Part shown: positions 33,396 to 40,964 of the stretch, one piece after another
Layout: every line of letters begins with the position of its first letter
How positions within the stretch are numbered: position 1 is the first letter of the stretch
Translations under genes and position numbers: made by a program
Notes under the pieces: generated by a model
Told to the model about the DNA's origin: nothing
The model's input: only the letters and a program-made list of their open reading frames with translations
The model's database searches: none
IMG/VR virus record: IMGVR_UViG_3300021957_000014
Coordinates: 22,213-86,212 of that record
DNA from: a virus
Length of the DNA stretch: 64,000 bases
Strand: one strand, 5' to 3'

Positions 33396-34656
33396 TGTCT
33401 GTTTCCTCTGTTGTTGCTTCTTCCTTGTATGGATGGACTGGTGCTTCTGCACTATCTAAGACTCCTTCCTTTACTGGTTCGAAGTATTCGTTTTCTAAAT
33501 GATAATGTAACCAAAATGCAGCTCCAACTGCAGTACCACCATCATGGGGTACAGGGTCAACGAATATATTTAATTCGGGAAACTCTTGTAGGTATCTGTA
33601 ATTGTTTGTACAGTTTAATGAGAAGCCACCACTGAGAACTAAGTTCTTACAGTCGGGATTTAATTCTACTGCACGTCTGATAACATTACATGCATTCTTA
33701 AATGATTCTTCCTCACACATCTGTGCAACGATATGTCTATCAAACCTATCGGGTCTGTCTTCGTATAGTCTTCCGTATGATGCCATACCCATGACTTTAC
33801 CCGCTGCACGTCCATGAATGTCTGCACCGAAGGCATAACTCATGTTACTGAAGTTCATACCGCTAGAAGGGAAGCTAGTGAACGTAACAGGCAGTCCATC
33901 AATCTCTGTCTCTAAGTCTGTGAGACAATGAGCTGAGTCGTAGTACATGTTAGGAAAGAACGTATTGGATACGTCACCTAACATACGGTGATTAGACATC
34001 TTCTTCCACTGGGGAACAATAGTCTTAGTGTCAAAGTCACACTTCCAAATAGATTCAATCTCTTGATAGTTCGGATGTGTTTCATGATAACACTTAGCAC
34101 CACCACCATCCCATGCAATAGCCATTGCATCCTCACCCTTGTCAAAGAAAGGACTGAGATAATATCCACTGTATGCATGATACATGTGATGTTCTGTGTC
34201 AAAGTGATACTGGTCTACATCAAAGAACTGTTTACACATCTCATCATGAATGGTTTCATCCATTTCTTCGTGCCAGTCTTGTTTGAGTCCCACTTTGGGA
34301 TAGGCTTTAATTAATTCTTGGATTCTTGCTTCGGTTAATTGTTCCTTTGCAAGTTCATCTGCAAACTCTTGTGCAATGAGACGATTATCCATAAGATAAT
34401 CTAAGTCCATTTCAAGTTTCATGTCACGTCTATCGAACGATGCAAAGATTAACTCTCCCTTTACATTGCCTTCATCGTCTACCAATGAGTCTGCAAGACC
34501 TTTAGAGTCGATTACATGTAGGTGGGGGGACTCTAAAGTCGGTGAATAATACTTATCACGTCTTTCTCTTTCTTCTTCGAAGAGTTCTACGACTTCTCCG
34601 TCTTCCATAATACATAAACTGGTATCATGGCTGGAATTAATTCCAATTATTCTCAT
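33388..34656 (-). CDS. Carbamoyltransferase, N-terminal (Kae1-like) subunit
   Basis: 422 aa. Catalytic motifs: INSSHDTS (His10/Asp11), DTEHHMYHAYSG (HH-x2-H, 156-160), AIAWDGGGA, and NLVLSGGFSLNCTNNY. This half transfers the carbamoyl group to a sugar hydroxyl. The C-terminal 20 residues (EGVLDSAEAPVHPY and an acidic tail) are unrelated to the family linker and are encoded by the segment shared with gp5. Together with the downstream frame all motifs of a 570-600-aa enzyme are present, so a two-polypeptide enzyme is likely. Confidence 0.88.
   Translation of the reverse strand: MRIIGINSSHDTSLCIMEDGEVVELFEEERERRDKYYSPTLESPHLHVIDSKGLADSLVDDEGNVKGELIFASFDRRDMKLEMDLDYLMDNRLIAQEFADELAKEQLTEARIQELIKAYPKVGLKQDWHEEMDETIHDEMCKQFFDVDQYHFDTEHHMYHAYSGYYLSPFFDKGEDAMAIAWDGGGAKCYHETHPNYQEIESIWKCDFDTKTIVPQWKKMSNHRMLGDVSNTFFPNMYYDSAHCLTDLETEIDGLPVTFTSFPSSGMNFSNMSYAFGADIHGRAAGKVMGMASYGRLYEDRPDRFDRHIVAQMCEEESFKNACNVIRRAVELNPDCKNLVLSGGFSLNCTNNYRYLQEFPELNIFVDPVPHDGGTAVGAAFWLHYHLENEYFEPVKEGVLDSAEAPVHPYKEEATTEETDSE
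33425..33468 (-). repeat. Copy B of 44-bp segment shared with gp5
   Basis: 41/44 identical to 5160-5203, perfect over 26 bp (33436-33461). It encodes the C-terminal end of the N-terminal carbamoyltransferase subunit, at the gene split. Confidence 0.85.
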
Positions 34657-34677
34657 AATATATCCTTGGTGTTGTTT

Positions 34678-34851
34678 CTACTTTTCTTTTAATCGTTCGT
34701 AGAAGGTTATTATTTGCTGTGGGTCGACAATATTGTCGTCCATGAGCGTTTGAAGTAGTTCTGCATGTCCATGTTTGACACCACTACGGTGTACGAAATA
34801 GACTAGTGCTAGGATAAATCCTAAATGAATCAATATTAATTCTATACTCAT
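34678..34851 (-). CDS. Small membrane protein
   Basis: 57 aa. One N-terminal helix (ELILIHLGFILALVYFV) followed by a charged tail with AELLQTLMDDNIVDPQQI. AGGAG lies 11 nt before the ATG. No function known. Confidence 0.6.
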   Translation of the reverse strand: MSIELILIHLGFILALVYFVHRSGVKHGHAELLQTLMDDNIVDPQQIITFYERLKEK

Positions 34852-34867
34852 GGTTTTATTTATCTCC

Positions 34868-34990
34868 TTAAAATTTAAAGTATTTTTTGATTAAATAATC
34901 AATGTAAAATACGAGACCAACCCATGCAACACCGCTACCGACAAATGCAATGACATAAAACGGTAACAAATACCAATCAAAGATACTCAT
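34868..34990 (-). CDS. Small membrane protein
   Basis: 40 aa, almost entirely one hydrophobic helix (WYLLPFYVIAFVGSGVAWVG) with a Lys-rich C-terminus. Overlaps the next upstream gene's end by 14 nt. Confidence 0.5.
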   Translation of the reverse strand: MSIFDWYLLPFYVIAFVGSGVAWVGLVFYIDYLIKKYFKF

Positions 34991-35144
34991 TATCGAGAAA
35001 CTCCCTTATTTTTGTAAGATTATAGTACAATGAAGAGTAGACTCGGGTACTATTCGGTGTCTCCACAATAAAACGTGGAATGCCAGCGGGTGAACGGTCT
35101 TGAAATATCCTACAACCTAGGTAGGATTCTAATAATAGTCTCAT
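34977..35144 (-). CDS. Small hypothetical protein
   Basis: 55 aa from ATG 35144, which has GAGGAAG upstream. Basic N-terminal half with LLLESYLGCRIFQDR and a C-terminal LYYNLTKIREFLDN helix. Unknown. Confidence 0.5.
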   Translation of the reverse strand: MRLLLESYLGCRIFQDRSPAGIPRFIVETPNSTRVYSSLYYNLTKIREFLDNEYL

Positions 35145-35145
35145 G

Positions 35146-35334
35146 TTATACTTCCTCATCGATGATTGAACCCTTGGATGGTACGTCTGCACCAATTTCA
35201 TTTATATAGGGGACTTTATTTTGATTATACATTGCTTCATGTTCTTTATTCATTCTATCTGCTGTTCGTTGCATACTTTCTTCCAACATTTTTTCGAAAT
35301 GTTTATCTAATTTTGCAAGTATCCAACTGAACAT
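35146..35334 (-). CDS. Small hypothetical protein
   Basis: 62 aa. Amphipathic helix with many Met/Glu/Lys (LAKLDKHFEKMLEESMQRT) and an acidic tail. Unknown function, in the small-gene operon. Confidence 0.5.
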   Translation of the reverse strand: MFSWILAKLDKHFEKMLEESMQRTADRMNKEHEAMYNQNKVPYINEIGADVPSKGSIIDEEV

Positions 35335-35336
35335 GA

Positions 35337-35639
35337 TTATCTCCCTATGTGTTTCACCTCTGAACGTGGTATCACTTGGTAGGCACCCTTATTATAAGAC
35401 GGTGCAATGGTATACTCGGACGAGATACGTTGTCGTTCTTCTTTACTTAGGGTATTTAGAGTCTTAGGACTGTCCACACCACACGCCGACGGATAGTATA
35501 CACTCTCACGCACGTAAGGAGCTACCGTTTTCACACTCGTCTCCCAATTATAATCCTTAGCGGTCTTAGTACGAACCTTCCAAGCATTCGTCTTACGTTT
35601 CTTACCACTAAAAGAGTGTGTCATAGAACCCTGTCTCAT
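35337..35639 (-). CDS. Basic conserved phage protein
   Basis: 100 aa from ATG 35639. Basic N-terminus with SGKKRKTNAWKVRTKTAKDY then VKTVAPYVRESVYYPS. Similar small proteins occur in marine phages; possibly nucleic-acid-binding. Unknown. Confidence 0.55.
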   Translation of the reverse strand: MRQGSMTHSFSGKKRKTNAWKVRTKTAKDYNWETSVKTVAPYVRESVYYPSACGVDSPKTLNTLSKEERQRISSEYTIAPSYNKGAYQVIPRSEVKHIGR

Positions 35640-35640
35640 A

Positions 35641-35943
35641 TTATTTCCCCTGTACACACATAGTGTACTGTTCTAGAGTGCCTGGTCTTATTAACCACTC
35701 ACACCTCTGAGTATTCTGTTTGTAATCTTTAGGTTTATGGTAGGGTGATACCAAGTCTTTATGCAATGTATCTAATATTATTATAGAGTCTTTGATATCT
35801 TTAGGTTTCGAAACGTCTTCGAGTATCTTCACACTACGTTCTAAACGTTTAAGGTCTTCCACAGCATCCAATACATCCCAAAAGTCTGCATAAGAATGGG
35901 TAGGTATCAGTAGCAATGTAAGTATTAATAATTTGTATTTCAT
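35641..35943 (-). CDS. Small secreted protein, leaderless early gene
   Basis: 100 aa. Signal peptide (residues 3-19, LLILTLLLIPTHSYA) with a cleavage site after SYA, then a helical, Lys/Asp-rich mature part with two Cys near the C-terminus. A TATAAT box lies exactly 6 nt before the ATG. Periplasmic location predicted; function unknown. Confidence 0.6.
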   Translation of the reverse strand: MKYKLLILTLLLIPTHSYADFWDVLDAVEDLKRLERSVKILEDVSKPKDIKDSIIILDTLHKDLVSPYHKPKDYKQNTQRCEWLIRPGTLEQYTMCVQGK

Positions 35944-35949
35944 AAGTCT

Positions 35950-35978
35950 ATTATACCATAAAACTGGGGGGATGGGAA
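35950..35978 (-). promoter_or_regulatory. Early promoter, leaderless geometry
   Basis: TTCCCA (weak -35), 17 bp, TATAAT, 6 nt (AGACTT), ATG at 35943. Confidence 0.55.
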
Positions 35979-36054
35979 TACGGTTTCACGCATGTCGTGT
36001 AAGTATTTGTGGACTTGGTGATGTTCGATTCCCTGTCCCCTTCCCGAGTGAGTG

Positions 36055-36285
36055 CTATGATGCACCACCCCTATTATAAAAATGTCTACGTATGATATAC
36101 ACACGTGTGTATGCAACGACTGTCATCCATGCAGTGATAGTAGTACCTATCTGCAGTGGGGAAGTCATTTCTAGTCTCTCTATGCATATGTATAACCCAA
36201 ATAGATTCAGTGGGTAATTAATTAACAAGCCAGTGAAGACTGTAGTAAATGTTTCTTTGTGTATTCTTCGTGATTTCTCTGACAT
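36055..36285 (-). CDS. Small two-helix membrane protein
   Basis: 76 aa from ATG 36285. Two hydrophobic helices around FTTVFTGLLINYPLNLFGLYI and PLQIGTTITAWMTVVAYTRVYII, and a positively charged end. Resembles small phage membrane proteins (DUF7220-like, by recollection). Unknown function. Confidence 0.55.
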   Translation of the reverse strand: MSEKSRRIHKETFTTVFTGLLINYPLNLFGLYICIERLEMTSPLQIGTTITAWMTVVAYTRVYIIRRHFYNRGGAS

Positions 36286-36417
36286 ATAAAAAGGTCTTAA
36301 GGTTAAAAATTTACCCGAAAAAAAAATTCTCGGTAGTAGTATAGAATGCTTCACAGAGCTATAGAGGTAGGGGGTTGAGTTGCTGCCCAGATACCCTAGG
36401 AGTCCCACAGCACTGTT

Positions 36418-36591
36418 CTAAGAGGCTTTCCGTAGTTCGACTACGTGTTTGTACTCCTCTAACTCTGCACACAGTCTGAGCGCCTCTGAGAGACTCACAG
36501 GTTTCACCGTACGCTTAAGCAGTTCATGTGACCCATCTATGTTGGTCACCTTCGTATCTATACTGTATACATCTACAGTATTCCATTGCAT
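36418..36591 (-). CDS. Small hypothetical protein
   Basis: 57 aa. N-terminal beta strands followed by a helix LSEALRLCAELEEYKHVVEL. Promoter at 36605-36633 lies just upstream; the +1 is about 7 nt before the ATG, so the leader is almost absent. Confidence 0.5.
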   Translation of the reverse strand: MQWNTVDVYSIDTKVTNIDGSHELLKRTVKPVSLSEALRLCAELEEYKHVVELRKAS

Positions 36592-36604
36592 AGGTTAACT
36601 CTCC

Positions 36605-36633
36605 ATTATAACATACTTTGATGCTCTTGTCAA
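36605..36633 (-). promoter_or_regulatory. Early sigma70-type promoter
   Basis: TTGACA, 17-bp spacer, TATAAT, 13 nt to the ATG at 36591. Confidence 0.8.
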
Positions 36634-36783
36634 GGCCCTCGTAAACCCTTATATAGCAGGGCCTAGAGGGGTGGCGCTTCTCATCGCCACGCGTGCTTTC
36701 GGTAACAACCCACTGAGACTTAACTCATAGCAATCCACGGTACAATTCTCAGTTCAACTCCCGTACATATAAAGTATACACCT
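36634..36783 (-). ncRNA. Candidate structured small RNA behind its own promoter
   Basis: A 150-nt gene-free stretch directly downstream of a consensus promoter (36784-36812). It contains a 6-bp GC-rich hairpin (GTGGCG with CGCCAC at 36671-36676/36685-36690) and a 7-bp pairing ACTGAGA/TCTCAGT (36712-36718 with 36747-36753). It holds no sizable ORF and is richer in G+C than its surroundings. Not a tRNA: the cloverleaf cannot be drawn. Confidence 0.4.
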
Positions 36784-36812
36784 AGTATAACATATCAGCA
36801 CCTGCCTGTCAA
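36784..36812 (-). promoter_or_regulatory. Early sigma70-type promoter
   Basis: TTGACA, 17-bp spacer, TATACT. The transcript would begin near 36777, in the gene-free stretch. Confidence 0.75.
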
Positions 36813-36819
36813 CTGGCTC

Positions 36820-37029
36820 TTAGTGGAATACACGCTTGATTCCATCCAGTACCAACCAATCGATGTCTATAGCACCAATGACTCTTATGCCAGTACGGTC
36901 TTCAACCATCTCCATAGCGGTATCCCAGCCGTCTGTACTCTGCATAACATAGTGAACTTCCCACTCATTCAATTCAATCTCTACAGGCTGGTTAGTAGCA
37001 ATGTGAGTACCAATAATTCCGTGTCTCAT
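36820..37029 (-). CDS. Small hypothetical protein
   Basis: 69 aa, with IIGTHIATNQPVEIELNEW and an acidic DIDWLVLDGI end. Coupled (ATGA) with the upstream 32-34-aa gene. Unknown. Confidence 0.5.
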   Translation of the reverse strand: MRHGIIGTHIATNQPVEIELNEWEVHYVMQSTDGWDTAMEMVEDRTGIRVIGAIDIDWLVLDGIKRVFH

Positions 37030-37124
37030 AGTATTTCCCCTAGCGTAATAAGAACCAATAGTCCTATAACAGGTTGAATGAAGTCTGCATCAAGCAGTCC
37101 GTGTTGTTTAATAATCTTTATCAT
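37026..37124 (-). CDS. Very small membrane protein, leaderless
   Basis: 32 aa from ATG 37124; another ATG at 37130 lies directly behind the TATAAT box, where transcription could not yet have begun. The helix DFIQPVIGLLVLITLGEIL is membrane-type. Promoter at 37131-37159. Confidence 0.5.
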   Translation of the reverse strand: MIKIIKQHGLLDADFIQPVIGLLVLITLGEIL

Positions 37125-37130
37125 ACGCAT

Positions 37131-37159
37131 ATTATACCAAGATAGCGGTGCATTGTCAA
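37131..37159 (-). promoter_or_regulatory. Early sigma70-type promoter, leaderless geometry
   Basis: TTGACA, 17-bp spacer, TATAAT, 6 nt (ATGCGT), ATG at 37124. The 37160-37455 interval has no gene and lies between this promoter and the divergent plus-strand promoter. Confidence 0.75.
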
Positions 37160-37254
37160 GGCTTCTCGCCGAAGTTCTGCGGATTTCTTTGCAGTGCTAG
37201 ATGACCAGCACGACAGGCACTCGGAGTTTCCCTAGCGAAATCAATGCGCCAGCC

Positions 37255-37283
37255 TTGCTATTACGGGCTTTCTGTGTTATACT
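37255..37283 (+). promoter_or_regulatory. Rightward sigma70-type promoter
   Basis: TTGCTA, 17-bp spacer, TATACT, about 170 nt upstream of the only plus-strand gene in this half of the window. Confidence 0.55.
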
Positions 37284-37455
37284 GTAGCCCCTCTGAAACC
37301 CTCTGAGGTGCCTTGACTCCGAACTAAATCTCTGATTAACCTCTCCGAACACAAGCACTCAAACCCACTTTATTCCACTTTCTCCCATCAAGTCTAAATA
37401 CCATTATTATTACACACTTTACCACACTATACCACACATTATATTAGAGACCACC

Positions 37456-38094
37456 ATGATACCCTTTGAATTATATTCCATATCCCCTTCTATCAACGAT
37501 TACGGACACATATACTCCATACCTAACTACTACACCCCCTCTGAGATGTCTTCTGTACAGTCTCAAATACAGTCTCATATGGACAAAGCATCCTATAACT
37601 CAGTACCCTTAGAAGCATGGCCGTCTCTACGTGTTGACCTATTTGATAACAAACAACCATTCGTTTCTGAGAAGTCTCAATGGTTATTAGATAATTGGTC
37701 TGAGATACATGAGTTGACCTATACGGATGATATAGAGTACTTTAGGAATGGGTCATGTGTACCCGAACATGTACAAGAGTCTGCACGTGGTACTGGTGGT
37801 GGTAATCGTTTGTATCCCTCTCATAATGATAGAGGTGCTTTGAAGTTATTGACTATTCTAGTTCCTCTCGTTGATGTTGGATGTCCTACTCGCTTTCATG
37901 GTCGTAAGGAAAATTCTCAGCTCGAGTCTCGTGTATGGTGTCACGAATGGGCGTTGAATAATGCGTATATGTTTAGACCTTCTGAGAGGTCATATCATTC
38001 GTATCAGAATACCATGGGTATTGATAGGTGGATTAGTAATATTAATTTGTGTGGTCGACTTGAGAATGGTCAACAAGTCAATGATGGGTATTAG
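37456..38094 (+). CDS. 2OG-Fe(II) oxygenase-like protein, isolated on plus strand
   Basis: 212 aa. Likely metal ligands are in YPSHNDRGALKLLTILVPL (His, Asp) and SYHSYQNTMG (second His), with an Arg in DRWISNINL. The fold resembles cupin-type phage oxygenases; identity is less certain than for the neighbours. It is the only plus-strand gene after 16.7 kb and converges with the next gene, which overlaps its stop by 4 nt. Confidence 0.5.
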   Translation: MIPFELYSISPSINDYGHIYSIPNYYTPSEMSSVQSQIQSHMDKASYNSVPLEAWPSLRVDLFDNKQPFVSEKSQWLLDNWSEIHELTYTDDIEYFRNGSCVPEHVQESARGTGGGNRLYPSHNDRGALKLLTILVPLVDVGCPTRFHGRKENSQLESRVWCHEWALNNAYMFRPSERSYHSYQNTMGIDRWISNINLCGRLENGQQVNDGY

Positions 38095-38804
38095 TCTCTA
38101 CTGACTTCTATATGGAGAAAGTTACGTAGCCCTTCCACGTGGTTGTATACTTCTTTGGATTCTAGGGATGTATTCGTGAAGTGTCCGTCTAGGTGTATGT
38201 CGAATGCTTGAGACATTCTAGGCTCCTGTCTCGTGTTAGAGTCTACGGAATGCACGATGAGTGGACTGAATAGATGCAAGTCACCTCTGATATTCTCTAC
38301 CCAACCTTTGCCTTGATAGTAAGTACCGTATTCTCTATGGTCGTTATCACTAAGGAATACATTACCGCTAATCATGTGTTGTCTACAATCGTCTTCTGCG
38401 TGTTTATGTTCTTGAATAGTTACCCATTCGTATTGTCCTGTCTGTTCCATATCCATCGCTGCATGTCGATGGGGTTTAATGCCTTCTCCTTTGTCCCATA
38501 GGTTGCACCATGATTTTATAAACACATCGTTCACGTCTCGTGTGTCTATCTGTTCCATGATTCTTTGTACTAGGTTGATACCTAGGTTGTCTTCTATGAG
38601 GGGTATCCAGTTGAAGGTTGAATGGAGTGCGGTGAGTCCTGTGTATCCATTCGAATCAGCCCATACAGACGAATCGGGAGAATGCTCCCGAATTAAGTCG
38701 TCTGAATGTTCTGAAATAAGTTCACAGATTGAATTGCATTCTTGGTCTGTATAGAACTTGGGGATGACTATGTGATAGTCTTCGGATTGTCTTATAGAAC
38801 CCAT
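38091..38804 (-). CDS. 2OG-Fe(II) oxygenase
   Basis: 237 aa. GIKPHRHAAMDMEQTG (first His) and LHLFSPLIVHSVDSN with R in EPRMSQAFDIHL fit the double-stranded beta-helix core of 2OG-Fe(II) oxygenases. It uses 2-oxoglutarate, O2 and Fe(II); substrate unknown. It overlaps the next gene by 13 nt. Confidence 0.7.
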   Translation of the reverse strand: MGSIRQSEDYHIVIPKFYTDQECNSICELISEHSDDLIREHSPDSSVWADSNGYTGLTALHSTFNWIPLIEDNLGINLVQRIMEQIDTRDVNDVFIKSWCNLWDKGEGIKPHRHAAMDMEQTGQYEWVTIQEHKHAEDDCRQHMISGNVFLSDNDHREYGTYYQGKGWVENIRGDLHLFSPLIVHSVDSNTRQEPRMSQAFDIHLDGHFTNTSLESKEVYNHVEGLRNFLHIEVSRD

Positions 38805-39667
38805 AGTTGTAGATATCTATCCGTAGTAGGACACGCATCACCTTTAAGATGTACGAAACTACATTGTTGACTGATATCTCTGTACTCGTGTTCGAACTCG
38901 ATGAACCTTGCTTGTTGGTCTCCACCTAGTCCTCTCCATTCTCCTTCATTCTCGAATGATGGTCGTACATTGGTTTCCCATTTCTGATTCATGTCGATGT
39001 TTGCAAACTCATCACCGATTACATATTGACCTACGATACCATGGTTAGTGTTTAACACCATACCGCTGTTCTCTGCAATTTGGTCTTCGATGTATTGCTG
39101 TACGTTTGAACCATACTTTTCTTGAATGCCTGCTTTGTCGGCTAGGAAATTGTCAATAATGTATTTTGCATCACCTTGTACCCATCCACAGAAATGTGGG
39201 AAATACTGAGTATCACCGTCTTCCATCCAGTTTCTTTCTTGATAGAAGAAAGAGGTGTTGTTCTCTTTGATGGATGCTGTTTCTTCATCGGTGAATGTGA
39301 AATTGCATTCGTCTGTAGTACCTTTAGAAGGTAATCCTTCATAGATAACAGATGTACACATTTGTCTTGCAACAACTTTTGCATTGATATATGTGCATTT
39401 GGATTCATCTCTGAGTCCTTTCATGTCACCGTCAAATAACAAAGCCTGATACCATTCATCATGAATGATTTCGGGGTCTTTCATTAGTGGGATGACTCGG
39501 ATGCCTTCGTCAAGACCTGTAGGGTCATCAGTATAACAAGACAACCTTGCAATAGTCATACCGTCATTGGATAGACTTCTCTGTCTATCAAGAGACAGCT
39601 TCAATCGGTTTACATCATCGGATGTAACACCTAGACCATCGGTCTTAATCGTAATCACTTCAAACAT
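38792..39667 (-). CDS. Putative glycosyltransferase-like protein
   Basis: 291 aa. The N-terminus MFEVITIKTDGLGVTSDDVN and SCYTDDPTGLDEGIRVIPL suggest a nucleotide-sugar-type Rossmann half; FVHLKGDACPTTDR near the end could be a substrate loop. Similarity to GT-type phage proteins is weak, so this stays provisional. AGGAG upstream of ATG, promoter at 39743-39771. Confidence 0.4.
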   Translation of the reverse strand: MFEVITIKTDGLGVTSDDVNRLKLSLDRQRSLSNDGMTIARLSCYTDDPTGLDEGIRVIPLMKDPEIIHDEWYQALLFDGDMKGLRDESKCTYINAKVVARQMCTSVIYEGLPSKGTTDECNFTFTDEETASIKENNTSFFYQERNWMEDGDTQYFPHFCGWVQGDAKYIIDNFLADKAGIQEKYGSNVQQYIEDQIAENSGMVLNTNHGIVGQYVIGDEFANIDMNQKWETNVRPSFENEGEWRGLGGDQQARFIEFEHEYRDISQQCSFVHLKGDACPTTDRYLQLWVL

Positions 39668-39719
39668 TTAAAACTCCTATAAAAATAATATATTTGATTT
39701 GTTCCATTTATTTAGGGAT

Positions 39720-39763
39720 ATAAAAAAACCCTTCATACTTCTATTATAAGATATATGAAGGGT
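39720..39763 (-). terminator. Rho-independent terminator
   Basis: A 10-bp stem ACCCTTCATA/TATGAAGGGT (39728-39737 and 39754-39763) followed by a run of seven T on the minus strand. It ends the porin-side transcript. The loop contains a TATAAT promoter box. Confidence 0.85.
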
Positions 39764-39771
39764 CTCGTCAA
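39743..39771 (-). promoter_or_regulatory. Sigma70-type promoter nested inside a terminator hairpin
   Basis: TTGACG, 17-bp spacer, TATAAT; the -10 box sits in the terminator loop and one stem arm fills the spacer. Drives the 39667 gene (leader about 70 nt, AGGAG). Confidence 0.75.
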
Positions 39772-39775
39772 TTGG

Positions 39776-39889
39776 CTATTTAAACATTTCTTGTACAAGA
39801 ACGTGTACGTCACCACTCTTCATCATATCGTTAAATTTGTCTGCTAGTGTCCTAAGATACGAGGCAGACAATGATGCGTAATGTTGCAT
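39776..39889 (-). CDS. Small hypothetical protein
   Basis: 37 aa (MQHYASLSASYLRTLADKF...). AGGAG before the ATG and a following terminator support it as a real gene. Helical; no known function. Confidence 0.5.
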   Translation of the reverse strand: MQHYASLSASYLRTLADKFNDMMKSGDVHVLVQEMFK

Positions 39890-39970
39890 TTTTATCTCCT
39901 ATATTTGTTGTAGCAATCTGATACTCGGACTTCGAACTTAATCTACTTACTCTTGTATCGTACTTGTTAC

Positions 39971-40000
39971 ATAAGTGTGACATTTATGTGCCACACTTAT
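39971..40000 (-). terminator. Strong hairpin downstream of porin gene
   Basis: Twelve-bp stem (ATAAGTGTGGCA with TGTCACACTTAT, one G-T pair) and 6-nt loop. No T-run follows, so it may be an RNA-stabilising hairpin or part of Rho-type termination. Confidence 0.5.
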
Positions 40001-40019
40001 ATATAGGTGAATCAACAAC

Positions 40020-40661
40020 TTAGAAGTTGTATAGTAATCCTACTGATATACTATCTGCAACTTGGTCTTCGAACACATCTTGACCAATTAAACCTGTTAA
40101 GGTAAAATTCTCATTCAAGTCATAACTCACATTGAGTTGACCGAATGTATCTTCACTGTCATATAGACCACCAATCAATGTTACGTCCACTACTGGAATG
40201 AACCATAGGTCATATCCAATCTCAGCGTAGTTATCATTCGTATCAATATCTTGATAGTATGATAAGGATAGATTGCCTATATATGCAGCTGCATATAACT
40301 CTTCAAAAGATTCCACTGACCCATCGTATGTATATCTGATATACCCAACGTTCAATGTTACCTTGTCGGTTATAGGTAGTAATAGACCACCATAGAAATC
40401 CGTCTCACTGGTTGCATCATCAAACTCAACGTCTGAGTTCCATGCACCAACATATAGTCCAGTTCCCTCGTGAAGAACCATACCACCGACTGACAATGCT
40501 GGTTGGTTTCCTTGTGAGACACCTCTCCATACATAGTCTGATTTATAACCTATCTCACCAGTGAAAGAAAATGATGGTGTTGATTCCACTACCTGTCTTT
40601 CATTTGCTAAGACTCCAAATGACATTACTGTAAACAATAATGTTGCTAATATATTTTTCAT
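40020..40661 (-). CDS. TorF-family putative porin (outer-membrane beta-barrel)
   Basis: 213 aa. Signal peptide (1-19, cleavage after VLA) and a mature chain of alternating beta strands ending in Phe, the usual BAM signal. The family pattern [26 protein letters not shown] (in parts [17 protein letters not shown]) and [31 protein letters not shown] is typical of the TorF/Gcw_chp family of Proteobacteria. I know of no general phage role. It has its own ribosome site and lies behind tRNA-Ala, as a moron-like unit. Confidence 0.85.
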   Translation of the reverse strand: MKNILATLLFTVMSFGVLANERQVVESTPSFSFTGEIGYKSDYVWRGVSQGNQPALSVGGMVLHEGTGLYVGAWNSDVEFDDATSETDFYGGLLLPITDKVTLNVGYIRYTYDGSVESFEELYAAAYIGNLSLSYYQDIDTNDNYAEIGYDLWFIPVVDVTLIGGLYDSEDTFGQLNVSYDLNENFTLTGLIGQDVFEDQVADSISVGLLYNF

Positions 40662-40693
40662 ATATTCTCCTTTCTTATTAATTTGATTACTAC

Positions 40694-40769
40694 TGGTGGA
40701 GCTAGAGGGAATCGAACCCCCGACCTACTGATTGCAAACCAGTCGCTCTCCCAACTGAGCTATAGCCCC
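40694..40769 (-). tRNA. tRNA-Ala (TGC), CCA encoded
   Basis: A full cloverleaf can be drawn: acceptor GGGGCTA/TAGCTCC, D-arm, anticodon loop TTTGCAA with anticodon TGC, variable and T-arm with GGTTCGATTCC, discriminator A and encoded CCA at 40694-40696. Confidence 0.95.
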
Positions 40770-40774
40770 AAGTA

Positions 40775-40951
40775 TTAACCGTTATTATTTATGTTTGGTT
40801 TGTACGACTTTTTCTTAGATTTGTAAACTCTCTTTTTTGACTCATCAACATCGGGTGTTGATTTATCATCAGCAATGTAACGACCTTTCTCGTCTCTTGC
40901 TCTAACAGTTTCGAATCCAAGGAAGTCTGTAAACTTTGTCCAAAATCCCAT
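40775..40951 (-). CDS. Small basic hypothetical protein
   Basis: 58 aa. Opening [20 protein letters not shown], then a Lys-rich tail ([16 protein letters not shown]). Unknown. Immediately precedes tRNA-Ala. Confidence 0.55.
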   Translation of the reverse strand: MGFWTKFTDFLGFETVRARDEKGRYIADDKSTPDVDESKKRVYKSKKKSYKPNINNNG

Positions 40952-40964
40952 AAATTACCTCGTT

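Noticed and set aside
33388-33452. Carbamoyltransferase split as a simple sequencing error
   Set aside because: The C-terminus of the first half is encoded by a foreign-looking gp5-type segment and the second half has a proper GTG start, so a single indel does not explain it. Reads would still be needed.
36021-36050. Plus-strand GTTCGATTCC resembling a tRNA T-loop
   Set aside because: No acceptor, D-arm or anticodon arm can be paired around it.
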